From Hippopus hippopus (lineage: Eukaryota > Mollusca > Bivalvia > Cardiida > Cardiidae), in the NCBI GenBank assembly GCA_946811185.2, contig OX328101.1, forward strand, positions 17,964,122 through 18,028,121: a stretch of DNA of 64,000 nucleotides. Reading direction: 5' to 3'. The position numbers were made by a program, and so were the translations under genes. Shown piece after piece: positions 1 through 8,060 of the stretch; position 1 is the stretch's first letter, and each line of letters starts with the position of its first letter. The notes under the pieces were generated by a model. The model saw nothing but the letters and a program-made list of their open reading frames with translations. It did no database searches and was not told the DNA's origin.

Positions 1-2
1 AA

Positions 3-677
3 ATCAACTTGGACGATTTTCCACCAGTGGAAAACAATGGAGACGTTCTTTCATCAGTTATAAATTCGACAATCATCAATCCGTCACCGGAGTTAAATTC
101 AACAATCATCAATCCGTCACCGGTGTTAAATTCGACAATCATCAATCCACCGACGGTGCTGGACAACATTTATGAAGCGGTAAAGCAGTTAAATTTGAAA
201 CAAGATAGCATGATGGCCCGCATCATAGATCAACTGGAGACTTTAAACAGACATTTGGAGGAAATTAAAACTTTAAGCGCAAGTACTGATCAGCTCAGTA
301 GAAATATCGAGGTACTACGCCAACAGGATCAGTGCATTTCAACAGCTCCTGTGAAGATCCCTGTGGAGTTCGACTTTGATAAATCCAATCTTCACAAGTT
401 AGTGGACTCTATCGTAAGTGTTGTGAAGAAAAATCAACCAAAGAAAAAACAACCAGAGGAAAAACAACCGAGAAAAACAACAAAACGGAAATCTGAGGAA
501 GACGATAGCCATCTCCACAAGAAACAGCGAGTTGATCAAAACTCAACTACACCAATAATGACCGGTCAGGGCAAATACGGGAAAAACATTGATAACCACG
601 TTGATTTCAAGATCCCGAAAAAACCAAAGACAGAGCGAAAACAACCAAGAAAAAACAACAAAACGGTAGGAATATGA
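3..677 (+). CDS. 3' part of a gene for a repeat-containing, coiled-coil, basic-tailed protein (5' end outside window)
   Basis: The frame is open from the window edge to a TGA at 675-677 (224 codons seen), so the start lies upstream. Seen in order: an acidic start; three tandem copies of a nonapeptide like NSTIINPSP (about residues 21-50); a predicted helical, coiled-coil-like stretch rich in L, I, Q and E (about 55-105); and a very basic C-terminal third with several K/R clusters (KRKSEEDD, HKKQRVD) typical of nuclear localisation or DNA binding. I do not recognise the family. It is followed by three overlapping or adjacent AATAAA signals (887-907), so its mRNA is probably polyadenylated, unlike the next three genes. 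Inference: a nuclear or virion DNA-binding protein of a virus-like element. A host gene is not excluded. Confidence 0.55.
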   Translation: MNLDDFPPVENNGDVLSSVINSTIINPSPELNSTIINPSPVLNSTIINPPTVLDNIYEAVKQLNLKQDSMMARIIDQLETLNRHLEEIKTLSASTDQLSRNIEVLRQQDQCISTAPVKIPVEFDFDKSNLHKLVDSIVSVVKKNQPKKKQPEEKQPRKTTKRKSEEDDSHLHKKQRVDQNSTTPIMTGQGKYGKNIDNHVDFKIPKKPKTERKQPRKNNKTVGI

Positions 678-886
678 AAACAAATATGAAACTTGTGGTA
701 TTTGCGAATTTGCATTGTAAAAAAAATTTGTTATATACTGTTTTGCGAATAATTCTGTTTTTATGCTGTATTGTAAAAAAATGTTTCCTTGTGATTTTTT
801 CATTGTCAAGAAATTTTTTCATTGTCAAGAAATTTTTTCATGATGCATTGCAAAAAAAATGTTTCATTGTTTAGTTCTGTTCAGTA

Positions 887-907
887 AATAAAAGTTCAAT
901 AAATAAA
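887..907 (+). terminator. Cluster of poly(A) signals
   Basis: AATAAA occurs at 887-892, 898-903 and 902-907, about 210 bases after the stop of the first gene. This is a conventional cleavage and polyadenylation signal and contrasts with the histone-type loops after the following genes. Confidence 0.6.
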
Positions 908-1090
908 AGTTCAAAAAACAATAGAGCTCTTCATTCTGTTTTTTCCCAAAAGACTTGTTCTGTCTACATTTTTTTCCATACAGCGTCTCATAACTTTTTT
1001 TGCTATATTAGTATGAAACGTAGCATGGAAAAAATGTATGTGGTTTCTGCCAGACCCGAGCTTTTTAAAAATTTCAATCCTCCTTAAACG

Positions 1091-1126
1091 TATAAAGCTC
1101 GGCGTTATTTTCATACATTCACCATT
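1091..1126 (+). promoter_or_regulatory. TATA-type core promoter of the 76-aa gene
   Basis: TATAAAG at 1091-1097 is followed 25 bases later by CATTCACCATT (1116-1126), an initiator-like motif. The same 11-mer lies 32 bases after the TATA box of the 46-aa gene (2090-2100), so two genes of this block share a core-promoter layout. Confidence 0.6.
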
Positions 1127-1188
1127 TCTTTGGCTCTCAGCTAAGGATCACTTCAGAAGCAGTATCAATATTCGGAAACAATATCAAT

Positions 1189-1419
1189 ATGGAGGAGGTA
1201 AATTATCAACTACGTGAGGCTCTCCAAGAATATCTAAATGCCGGGCAGCAGTTATTACAACTAAACACTCATTTTGTAGGAGAGGAGGAACAAAACCAAC
1301 TACAACGTATAACACAGCCCTACAAAGATCTCAGCGAAAGATTACTTCAACTATTTTTAAAGACAACGCTTGAAATCATCTTAGCCATTTGCCAAGTGAA
1401 TTTCGGGTGTTGCCATTAG
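1189..1419 (+). CDS. Small helical acidic protein, 76 aa, unknown function
   Basis: The ATG at 1189 is the first one after the TATA/initiator pair and sits in a reasonable context (AATATGG). The product begins MEEVNYQLREAL and is dominated by E, Q and L in heptad-like spacing, so it is probably an amphipathic helix or short coiled coil. The last 20 residues are more hydrophobic and end in cysteines (FGCCH). The stop is followed 34 bases later by a histone-like stem-loop (1453-1468). Promoter, short frame and loop make one compact unit of about 350 bases with no room for introns. No family is recognised. The tail after about residue 55 could read through a splice donor, but I see no good one. 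Confidence 0.45.
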   Translation: MEEVNYQLREALQEYLNAGQQLLQLNTHFVGEEEQNQLQRITQPYKDLSERLLQLFLKTTLEIILAICQVNFGCCH

Positions 1420-1452
1420 AAGTGGAAAAAAACATAGCCTCCAAAACAAAAC

Positions 1453-1468
1453 AGCCCTTTTCAGCGCT
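1453..1468 (+). terminator. Histone-type 3' stem-loop (one mismatch)
   Basis: AGCCCTTTTCAGCGCT matches the metazoan histone mRNA 3' element: 6-bp stem, four-base loop TTTC, A-rich 5' flank, and TACCC on the 3' side. One stem pair is C-C. The second pair, G-C, which SLBP recognises, is kept. ACGAAAG lies about 11 bases downstream, where a U7-binding purine element would sit. Confidence 0.6.
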
Positions 1469-1489
1469 ACCCATCTAACACGAAAGTTC

Positions 1490-2040
1490 TATCTTTTTTA
1501 AAATTGTCATTTCTTCAAATTGTCAAACTTCTTTCTTTTAGAAGAGTTACACTCCAAAAAGAGATACACTCTAGAGAGTTACGCTGCAAAGAGCAAAAAA
1601 CTCAGAAAAAAGACTAAGTCCAAGTCAATGGTCAGACATTTAGAAAGAAAAAAATCATCCATAGATGCAGAAAAACTAATCCCCAGCTCAGTGCTCAGAC
1701 ATTTAGAAAGAAAAAACCCTTAAAGTCTAAGTAGTGATAGAAGTAAAAAATAAAGCATTCCTAATAGCATATGGGTAAAAAAACTAAGTCCAACTCAGTG
1801 TTCAGACATTTAGAAAGAGAATTCATTCATAGATACAGAAAAAACTAAGTCCAACTCAGCGTTCAGACATTTAAAAAGAGAATTCATTCATAGATGCAGA
1901 AAAAACTAAGTTCAACTCAACAGCCAGACATTTAGAAAAAATCATTTATAGTGCAAAAAAAATCTAAGTTCAACTCAGTGATATAGGGACAAATTCCATT
2001 TAGAGAGAAAAAATCATTCATAGGATGAAAAAAAACTAAA
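1490..2040 (+). repeat. Left copy of a duplicated non-coding block with degenerate ~60-bp repeats
   Basis: Starts with the CGAAAGTTCTATC motif, then a stem 'ACTTCTTTCTTTTAGAAG', then several degenerate units containing 'aactaagtccaactcag', 'cagacatttagaaagag' and 'atcattcatag'. The same order of motifs recurs at about 3470-4130. Weak frames through it (1520-1723) look like translated repeat, not genes. Confidence 0.7.
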
Positions 2041-2057
2041 AAGTGATCCATTACACA

Positions 2058-2100
2058 TATAAAACACCAAACTCTTGATTATTTTTTCACATTCACCATT
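2058..2100 (+). promoter_or_regulatory. TATA-type core promoter of the 46-aa gene
   Basis: TATAAAA at 2058-2064, then CATTCACCATT at 2090-2100, identical to the initiator-like motif of the 1189 gene. The ATG of the next frame is 34 bases further on. Confidence 0.55.
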
Positions 2101-2133
2101 AACTTTTCGTAAAACCTGAACCAGTATCCCACA

Positions 2134-2274
2134 ATGTTTGGATTAACATTTTTTCTCTCATTGCTCTTCTGGTTAGAAGAAAGAGAACGTTTCAGATATA
2201 TCAGACATGAAATTGAGCATCTGATGCAAATGCTAGATAAAATGGAATCAATCAAAAGAAAGAGAGGAGGCTAA
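2134..2274 (+). CDS. 46-aa protein with hydrophobic N-terminus and basic tail
   Basis: The ATG at 2134 is the first after the TATA/initiator pair and the TAA is at 2272-2274. Residues 1-14 (MFGLTFFLSLLFWL) form a hydrophobic segment that could be a signal anchor or short membrane helix. The rest is charged and helical (EERERFRYIRHEIEH) and ends in a basic KRKRGG. It lies between a matching promoter and a histone-like loop (2302-2317), the same unit plan as its neighbours, and that is the main reason to believe so short a frame. Function unknown. Small membrane proteins of this shape are common in DNA viruses, but that is analogy only. Confidence 0.4.
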   Translation: MFGLTFFLSLLFWLEERERFRYIRHEIEHLMQMLDKMESIKRKRGG

Positions 2275-2301
2275 AAAAAAGTGCATTCTGTACAAAAAAG
2301 C

Positions 2302-2317
2302 AACCCTTTTCAGGGCT
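2302..2317 (+). terminator. Histone-like stem-loop, degraded
   Basis: AACCCTTTTCAGGGCT: same loop and upper stem as the other copies, but the second pair is A-C, losing the base pair most important for SLBP. An AATAAA at about 2326-2331 follows and could serve as the real 3' end signal here. Confidence 0.5.
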
Positions 2318-2435
2318 AACTATCTTAAATAAACATCTTTCTTTTCATTTTGTCAGAAGACTCATAATCAAAAAAAGTCATAGGCTAGTAAACTCTACTT
2401 TTTTCTAACCCGAACAAGAAAAAAATGTAACAAAA

Positions 2436-2640
2436 CCACGGATTGGTCAACAATAAAACATTTAGTATTAGAAAAACAACGATAATTCTGATTGGATAAC
2501 ATTAATTTTGGAGCCAAAACAGCATGAAACGCCGACGCGGGAAAAACATAGGAGAAAATGACGTCATGGGTCAATTAGTTCAATCCGTCTGAAAAGCTAT
2601 AAAACCCAGCGGCATTTTCCCGCACATCATTCATTCTCTT
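2436..2640 (+). promoter_or_regulatory. Promoter of the 78-aa gene with E2F-like, CRE, CCAAT and TATA elements
   Basis: Two inverted CCAAT boxes (ATTGG near 2440 and 2493), an E2F-like GCGGGAAAA (2537-2545), a perfect CRE/ATF palindrome TGACGTCA (2559-2566), TATAAAA (2598-2604) and a second E2F-like TTTTCCCGC (2615-2623) lie just upstream of CATCATTCATTC (about 2626-2637), where transcription would start. E2F plus ATF sites are typical of S-phase genes and of early promoters of small DNA viruses. The gene ends in histone-type loops, which fits replication-linked expression. Confidence 0.6.
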
Positions 2641-2654
2641 CAAGTTGATAAAAC

Positions 2655-2891
2655 ATGGAGTGTGCGTTGAGAGAGATGAGTTTTTCCGAACTAGCCCAGC
2701 TGGCATCCAAAGAAAAAAAGATGGACGGAAAGAAGAAGGAGTTCACAGTACCAGTTACTGAAGATTGGAACGATGACACTGAGCCTTCGTTCTCGTTGGA
2801 CTTTGGGTTAGACGAACACCAGCTGAAGAGGGTAAAGAGGCGGGCAGCAAGTAGCTGCCCAGCCTGCAGGAAGGTTGGAGGTTGTGCTTAA
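2655..2891 (+). CDS. 78-aa acidic/basic protein ending in a CPAC cysteine motif
   Basis: The ATG at 2655 is the first after the TATA box (TATA to ATG 57 bases). The product begins MECALREMSFSELAQLASKEKK, has a lysine-rich stretch, an acidic middle (WNDDTEPSFSLDFGLDEHQ) that resembles a small activation domain, a basic KRVKRRAAS patch and a cysteine tail with CPAC and a further GGCA. Four cysteines in total are too few and too poorly spaced for a confident zinc finger. It is followed within 21-61 bases by two histone-type stem-loops. No family is recognised. Being short and charged with an acidic patch and an NLS-like patch, it could be a regulatory protein; this is inference. Confidence 0.5.
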   Translation: MECALREMSFSELAQLASKEKKMDGKKKEFTVPVTEDWNDDTEPSFSLDFGLDEHQLKRVKRRAASSCPACRKVGGCA

Positions 2892-2911
2892 AAACACAAC
2901 CTCCAAAACCA

Positions 2912-2928
2912 GGTCCTTTTTTAGGACC
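2912..2928 (+). terminator. Histone-type stem-loop, five-base loop
   Basis: GGTCCTTTTTTAGGACC followed by ACCCCA, 21 bases after the stop codon. The stem has the canonical GG..CC base and the 3' flank ACCC is canonical; only the loop is one T longer than usual. Confidence 0.65.
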
Positions 2929-2936
2929 ACCCCAAC

Positions 2937-2952
2937 AGCCCTTTTCAGGGCT
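2937..2952 (+). terminator. Histone-type stem-loop, perfect 6-bp stem
   Basis: AGCCCTTTTCAGGGCT with 5' flank CCAAC and 3' flank AACCATC. Fully paired six-base stem and TTTC loop. About 13 bases downstream lies CACGGAAGATC, similar in position and composition to the purine-rich histone downstream element. Confidence 0.75.
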
Positions 2953-3112
2953 AACCATCTACCACGGAAGATCTACCTTTCTTCAAATTGTCAGACGTAA
3001 GTTCTATCTTTTCTTCAAATTGTCATTTCTTCAAATTGTCAGACGAAAGTTCTACCTTCAAGCTGTCAGACGAAAGTTCTATCTTCAAGTTGTCATTTCT
3101 TCAAATTGTCAC

Positions 3113-3152
3113 AGCTCTTTTCAGAGCTAACCCAACAGTCCTTTTCAGGACT
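3113..3152 (+). terminator. Histone-type loop pair, array unit 1
   Basis: AGCTCTTTTCAGAGCT (3113-3128) and AGTCCTTTTCAGGACT (3137-3152). The two loops differ by compensated base changes in the stem, so pairing is kept while sequence varies. Confidence 0.75.
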
Positions 3153-3260
3153 AACCATCTACCACGAAAGATCTATCTTCAAGATGTCAGACGAAAGATC
3201 TATCTTCAAGCTGTCAGGCGAAAATTCTATCTTCAAGTTGTCATTTCTTCAAATTGTCAC

Positions 3261-3300
3261 AGCTCTTTTCAGAGCTAACCCAACAGTCCTTTTCAGGACT
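3261..3300 (+). terminator. Histone-type loop pair, array unit 2
   Basis: Same pair of perfect 16-mers at 3261-3276 and 3285-3300, followed by ACCATCTACCACGAAAGATC as in unit 1. Confidence 0.75.
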
Positions 3301-3408
3301 AACCATCTACCACGAAAGATCTATCTTCAAGATGTCAGACGAAAGATCTATCTTCAAGCTGTCAGACGAAAGTTCTATCTTCAAGTTGTCATTTCTTCAA
3401 ATTGTCAC

Positions 3409-3448
3409 AGCTCTTTTCAGAGCTAACCCAACAGTCCTTTTCAGGACT
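3409..3448 (+). terminator. Histone-type loop pair, array unit 3
   Basis: Same pair at 3409-3424 and 3433-3448. After this copy the sequence leaves the array and joins the block that resembles 1490-2040. Confidence 0.75.
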
Positions 3449-3469
3449 AACCAGCTACCACGAAAGTTC

Positions 3470-4130
3470 TATCTTTCTTCAAAATTGTCATTTCTTCAAA
3501 TTGTCAAACTTCTTTTAGAAGAGTTGCACTCCAAAAGAGTTATACTCCAGAGAGTTATACTGCAAAGAGTAAAAAAACTCAGAAAAAGACTAAGTCCAAC
3601 CCAGTGCTCAGTCTTATAGAAAGAAAAAATCATTCATAATTGCAGAAAAAGACTAAGTCCAACTCAATGGTCAACCTTTTAGAAAGAGAGAAAATCATTC
3701 ATAGGGTGAAAAAAACTAAGTCCCAACTCAGTGCTCAGACATTTAGAAAGAAAAAAAATCATACATAGGTGAAGAAAAAACTAAGTACAACTCAATGCTC
3801 AGGCTTTTAGAAAGAGAGATAATCATTCATAGGGTGAAAAAAGCTAAGTCCGACTCAGTGATATAGGGATAAATTCCTTTTAGAAAAGAGAAATCATTCA
3901 TAGAGATGCAGAAAAAAGTCTAAGTCCAACTCAATGGTCAGGCTTTTAGAAAGAGAGAAAATCATTCATAGGGTGAAAAAAACTAAGTCCAACTCAGTGC
4001 TCAGACATTTAGAAAGAAAAATCATACATAGGTGAAGAAAAAACTAAGTCCAACTCAATGGTCAGGCTTTTAGAAAGAGAGAAAATCATTCATAGGGTGA
4101 AAAAACTAAGTCCAACTCAGTGATCAGGCT
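3470..4130 (+). repeat. Right copy of the duplicated block; degenerate ~60-bp repeats
   Basis: Begins with the same order of motifs as 1490-1740 (CGAAAGTTCTATC, hairpin ACTTCTTTTAGAAG, 'agagttatactgcaaagag'), then about eight degenerate units with 'actaagtccaactcagtg', 'tcaggcttttagaaagag' and 'atcattcatagggtg'. No coding potential. The duplication suggests expansion of 3' flanking regions of the small genes. Confidence 0.7.
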
Positions 4131-4352
4131 TACCCTTTACTTTCCCTTAACTTTCCCTTTTTTGCAGAAAAATTCCGCTCAGGGTAGTCTCTTTGGGTGG
4201 ATTTTTACCCAGACTGTCAGTCATAAGGCCGCCATTTTGAATGCTAAATCCCTCTCAGGGTAGAGACCCTGGGTATTTTAAAAAATGCAAATTCTTTCAG
4301 GGTGGTAGAATAGGACAAATTTCTTTCAGGGGTGGTGATGTACGGCACTCAG

Positions 4353-4406
4353 GGAGGGTCGTATAGACCCCTGACCAGGCCTGTCAGGGGGTCTATGCGA
4401 CCCTCC
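4353..4406. repeat. 54-nt hairpin near the end of the virus-like block
   Basis: Arms 4353-4375 and 4383-4406 pair almost completely (one mismatch, one extra base), loop CAGGCCT. The 200 bases before it contain several short CAGGGT/ACCC motifs (near 4197, 4254, 4262, 4298, 4328). No such hairpin family is seen elsewhere in the window. It could be part of a terminal repeat of the element, or a strong transcription or replication structure. Confidence 0.6.
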
Positions 4407-5215
4407 TATACTACTCACGCCGTTTTCACCTTAATGTAACCTACTCGCTTATTATTTATCCGTTTGTTCCATCCCATGAATTAGATCGAAGATGAATTAC
4501 CGTAGAACAAGATAAAGTTAAGGACCTTCTTTATCCTTGTTAAGAACTGTGTAAAATACTGACGAATGATAGGGTGTCGTGTACAGCAGGTAATACAGTA
4601 GACACCTTGTCTAATATATGAGGTTATATAGAAGGCAAAGCTTGTCAAAATCCAAGTGTCATTGTCCCGAATTAAGAGAACAAACCAAACTAAACAGAAA
4701 AGTCTTGAAGTCGATAATAAGTACACTTTATCTCGATGCGGGGTATATGCATGTACATGTATATTTACATTACGTCAAATCAGGTGTAAGCTAGATGATG
4801 GGATTTGTTTCTGAGAATTTAGAAACATTGTGGGAAAAGGAGAAAATGCTGGTAACCAGCATTTTCTCCTTTTCCTACAATGGTTTCAAAGCTTTCTCCC
4901 CCAGGGTCGTTAACATACAAGATTGCTTGGTAAAGGATAAAATTGTAAAACGAGTTTAATGAACTTTTCAAGCCAAAATAACACCCAAGAATAATGCAAT
5001 TTTAATCCTATTTTTTTTAAACAAATCTCACCATTTAGAGAAGTTAGATCTAACTTTAGACAGGCCATAAAAGCATACAACAGTCGGGCTCTAGTAGCCT
5101 AACGACTAAAAACCTCGTCCATCAAATTCATTTCCGTGTTTACATTTGCAGCACGTTTCCTTACAGATTTTTGATAAAAGAAATCAAAATGGGTCGAACA
5201 ACAATCGTCAAACTA
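4407..5215. other. Intergenic; one MITE copy, no gene
   Basis: Host-like AT-rich DNA. A member of the palindromic 225-bp MITE family lies at about 4805-4940, with its hairpin core (AAGGAGAAAATGCTGGTAAC and its complement) at about 4822-4886. Nothing else is supported. Confidence 0.6.
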
Positions 5216-5883
5216 TGGTGGCATATTTCTGCCACGAGATACGAGATAGCTATCATGATAATTTTAGAAAAATATCGCGATAAATTAAAGTTTCCTGGAA
5301 ATTTTATCGAGATAGTGAAAAGTTTCCTGAAAAGAATATCACGATAATCTTAATATCTTAACGCAAAATTTCTCAATCGTGCACGAAGCTGACATTCGAG
5401 TTAAAATTATCGTGATAGTTCTATCCGCTGCTCGATATCTATAAATAGAAAATTCACCGTTTGGATGAACTCGGTAGTTTTTGACTTCACAAGATTGCAG
5501 TAAGTAAAAATTCGAAATATTAACAATTGTAGCCTAATTGGTTAATTTCGACAAGACTGGAAACGAACAGAAGTCTGTAAAATCACAAAGACGACTCGAA
5601 ATGCCTACTTCAAACAACTTTAAAACCATTTAGGGAAAAGGAGAATTTATAAGGTTGTAGACGAAGATGTTCCGAAACCGTGTCTTATTATAGATACAGT
5701 GAATGTCAGTTGTGGGCACGAAAGCAAAAAAAATCATGATAACAATTAGAATTATCGCGATATTTTTATCGTGAAAATTTTCATCATATAGATAATATTT
5801 CCAGGAAACTTTGTTTTATCACGTTATTTCTCTTAAATTATCGCAATAGCTATCTCGTATCTCGCGGCAGAAATATGCCACCA
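5216..5883. mobile_element. 668-bp MITE with long terminal inverted repeats and TA target site (copy 1)
   Basis: Ends TGGTGGCATATTTCTGCCAC...CCACCA, flanked by TA on both sides (5214-5215, 5884-5885), as for Tc1/mariner-mobilised elements. The arms extend inward with CGATA/TATCG-rich imperfect repeats, which also read as hairpins. No transposase frame. A second copy, clearly homologous throughout, lies at 16429-17107. Confidence 0.85.
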
Positions 5884-6793
5884 TATCAAACCCTTTACGA
5901 CATGATCCTGACTTTTAACAACCCTGAGCGAAAAGGCTTTTGAAATCATTGAGGGACAACGTTTTCTGTCCTTTTAAAGAAAATTCCAATGCATTTCAGC
6001 CAAGTTATATAATTTTGTCGTCTGCAGGCTGTCATAGGCTTTGAAATGTAATAAGTCCAAAATTACGTCGTCTGGTATAAGAGCTGAAAGATGAAGACAT
6101 AAGATGATTTTTCTTTCGTTCGATAGTATAGTCAACGAATTTAAAAAACGTTGAATATGGCGCTTGATTTGGAGAAATAATGCGCACCTTCTCCCGCTCA
6201 GCATGTTTTTAGTACCTAACTACAGCCATACTATAAGTGTACCAAAGTGTTACCTTACTTTCCGGACACCCTGTACAACGACTACTTGACCCATGCTCTG
6301 ACAAAAGGGGTATTGATGCATCTCCTTGATGTATTATACCAAGCAAGTCACCATATAATTATGGACCCATAAAATCCATTTTTTTTTCTATCTACCAACT
6401 GCATGATGAGGTAGAATTGTCCTTAGACATGCAGAAAATTTACCACAAGCAAAAACTTTCCACCGAGGTCATCCTGCGCGGACTGCCAGGCTGATATGGA
6501 TCGACATTCTATGGAGATGCATTAAGCCCCCTTTTCACAGAACACAGCTCATTTGTTATGGTGTTGCTTTCAAATGCTTCCATGATATCTGACGCTACAG
6601 CTGCAAACAAGCATTTTCCTAGACTTTTTTTTATATAATATATATTATATATTCAGAAAAACAGTGAAACACATGTTTTTTTCTTGATCCAAGAAATAAT
6701 CATTGGATGGGCCTATTTGATATTTGATTAACCGAATTTCAAAAATGTCTAAATGTTCTCTTTTATCTTGCGTAGAAATTCTTTCACATATCG
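5884..6793. other. Intergenic, no gene seen
   Basis: AT-rich with scattered stops in all frames. A 76-codon antisense frame (5974-6204) has no recognisable features. A TATATAATATATATTATATA run lies near 6632-6652. Confidence 0.5.
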
Positions 6794-8047
6794 TTAAGTA
6801 AAAATGGGGTCACTTGGATCCGGAAAGTCTGCCTTTAACAAATGAGGAACTAATTTATCCTCTACTCTCTGGAATTCATACACCCTAGCCATCTTGCCTT
6901 TTATCATATAAGCCATCTTGGAAAACTCGCTTTTTGTTTTGTAAAGAACATTTGTCCTGGCTAGTACTTGTTGTTCGAAAATGGCATAATGGAAACTATC
7001 ACATGTTGCATGCAGTCGGTTAACATTCAATATTACACCGGAAACGTTCAGCGACACACTGTTAGGAAGTTGTTTAAGTGCATACTCTCGTAGATCCCTA
7101 TCTTCAGTTGCAAGGTAAATAGTATACATCGACTCATTGGAAAAGATTTTCATAAATTCTAAGATATTATTGACATCTTGTTCCCAGATAAATGCTCTTC
7201 TAATATGAAGGCCTATCAAGAGTCTAGTTCTGTTATAGGTTATGTCATTGATAAATTTATCCACTTGTTCTTCGAGAGAATGTTTGAGCTTAAATAAAAC
7301 ATTAAAAAGTAAATTAGTGATATATTCTCTATGGCCAAGGAACACCCACGGTATAGTATCGTTAACACTGGGATGACTTCTCACCTTAGTGTTTAATATA
7401 GCGTTTGTTATCATAACCACATTCCGCTCCTTCCAAATGTCACCCTTTTCTAACGTGTCAAACTCTGGCAGATTATAGATTCCATCAATATCTTCAACGT
7501 AGTGAGTCTCTTCAGCTGATGTTTCATTAGCATGGTTACATTTTGACCAATTGTAAAGATTTGGTTCAAAGAAATTGGAAAGAGAACATGGCCTTGTGTG
7601 CTTCACTACAAAAGTTCTGTTGGTTAGAAGAGCCAGCAGAAAGGTCGACACAATGCCCCTTTCACGGTCCCCGAGCCCACTACATACTCGAGTGTTGTCT
7701 GTGCATTCATAAATCAATAACTTCTGGTTGCAATCTGGTTGTTGTAGAATGTGTTTCTTTGATTGGTGGTTAGTTGTGCTAAAATTTATGGTTGTTGTTG
7801 GTTCAGAAATGTTTTGTAGACTATAAAAGTCATATTTCGATAATCTCATATCAGGTGGCGCATTTTGCAGCTCCCTCGTTGTCCACAGGACCAAGATTAA
7901 GAGTTCCAAAATCAGAATTAACTGTAACAAGTTAAAATAGACTGGTATCAAAAGACAAATACTTTTTATTCTAAAATCTGCAACTGAGATACAAGTGATA
8001 TAACAGAAAACAAAAAATAATGGTGGTCTTTTAAATGTTGCCAGCAA
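6794..8047 (-). CDS. Fucosyltransferase-superfamily type II membrane protein
   Basis: 417 codons in one uninterrupted frame. A hydrophobic segment at about residues 28-55 makes it a type II Golgi-type membrane protein, with an earlier hydrophobic stretch at 10-21. A short stem with N-glycosylation sequons follows. The catalytic region has SGLGDRERGIVSTFLLALLT (123-142), the G-x-G-x-R/G-I-V loop typical of the O-fucosyltransferase/GT37-like fold that binds the donor, and GLHIRRAF (279-286), the H-x-R-R peptide that binds GDP-fucose in this superfamily. Later conserved-looking cysteines (C350) and YLATEDRDLRE (311-321), a 'T/SD' sugar-nucleotide loop, support the fold. Acceptor and linkage cannot be told. 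The start is the first ATG in frame; M67 lies after the membrane segment and is less likely. Upstream is a palindromic transposon (8061-8282), so any 5' exon is further away. Intact, no frameshift. Alternative: a broader, uncharacterised invertebrate GT family. Confidence 0.75.
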   Translation of the reverse strand: MLATFKRPPLFFVFCYITCISVADFRIKSICLLIPVYFNLLQLILILELLILVLWTTRELQNAPPDMRLSKYDFYSLQNISEPTTTINFSTTNHQSKKHILQQPDCNQKLLIYECTDNTRVCSGLGDRERGIVSTFLLALLTNRTFVVKHTRPCSLSNFFEPNLYNWSKCNHANETSAEETHYVEDIDGIYNLPEFDTLEKGDIWKERNVVMITNAILNTKVRSHPSVNDTIPWVFLGHREYITNLLFNVLFKLKHSLEEQVDKFINDITYNRTRLLIGLHIRRAFIWEQDVNNILEFMKIFSNESMYTIYLATEDRDLREYALKQLPNSVSLNVSGVILNVNRLHATCDSFHYAIFEQQVLARTNVLYKTKSEFSKMAYMIKGKMARVYEFQRVEDKLVPHLLKADFPDPSDPIFT

Positions 8048-8060
8048 TAATTCTAGTTTG

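Larger units (their letters stand above)
3113..3480 (+). repeat. 148-bp tandem array (about 2.3 copies) carrying paired histone-type loops
   Basis: Units begin at 3113, 3261 and 3409, exactly 148 bases apart. Each unit holds two stem-loops 24 bases apart, then CGAAAG(A/T)TCTATCTTCAAG motifs repeated at about 26-base spacing, and TCATTTCTTCAAATTGTCA before the next pair. Frames of about 100 aa running through the array are translated repeat and are not called as genes. Confidence 0.85.

Noticed and set aside
543..1114. Antisense frames of 67-88 codons
   Set aside because: Lie opposite the first gene's tail and AT-rich 3' region, with low-complexity F/K-rich peptides and no promoter.
2882..3619. 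Overlapping 82-121-codon frames through the loop array
   Set aside because: They are the translated 148-bp tandem repeat, repeat their peptide exactly and start anywhere an ATG occurs in the unit.
1..4410. Histone gene cluster
   Set aside because: Histone-type loops are present, but none of the frames encodes a core or linker histone; the proteins are unrelated in length and composition.
4481..4726. 81-codon antisense frame with hydrophobic residues
   Set aside because: No signal, no homologous motif, no transcription signals.
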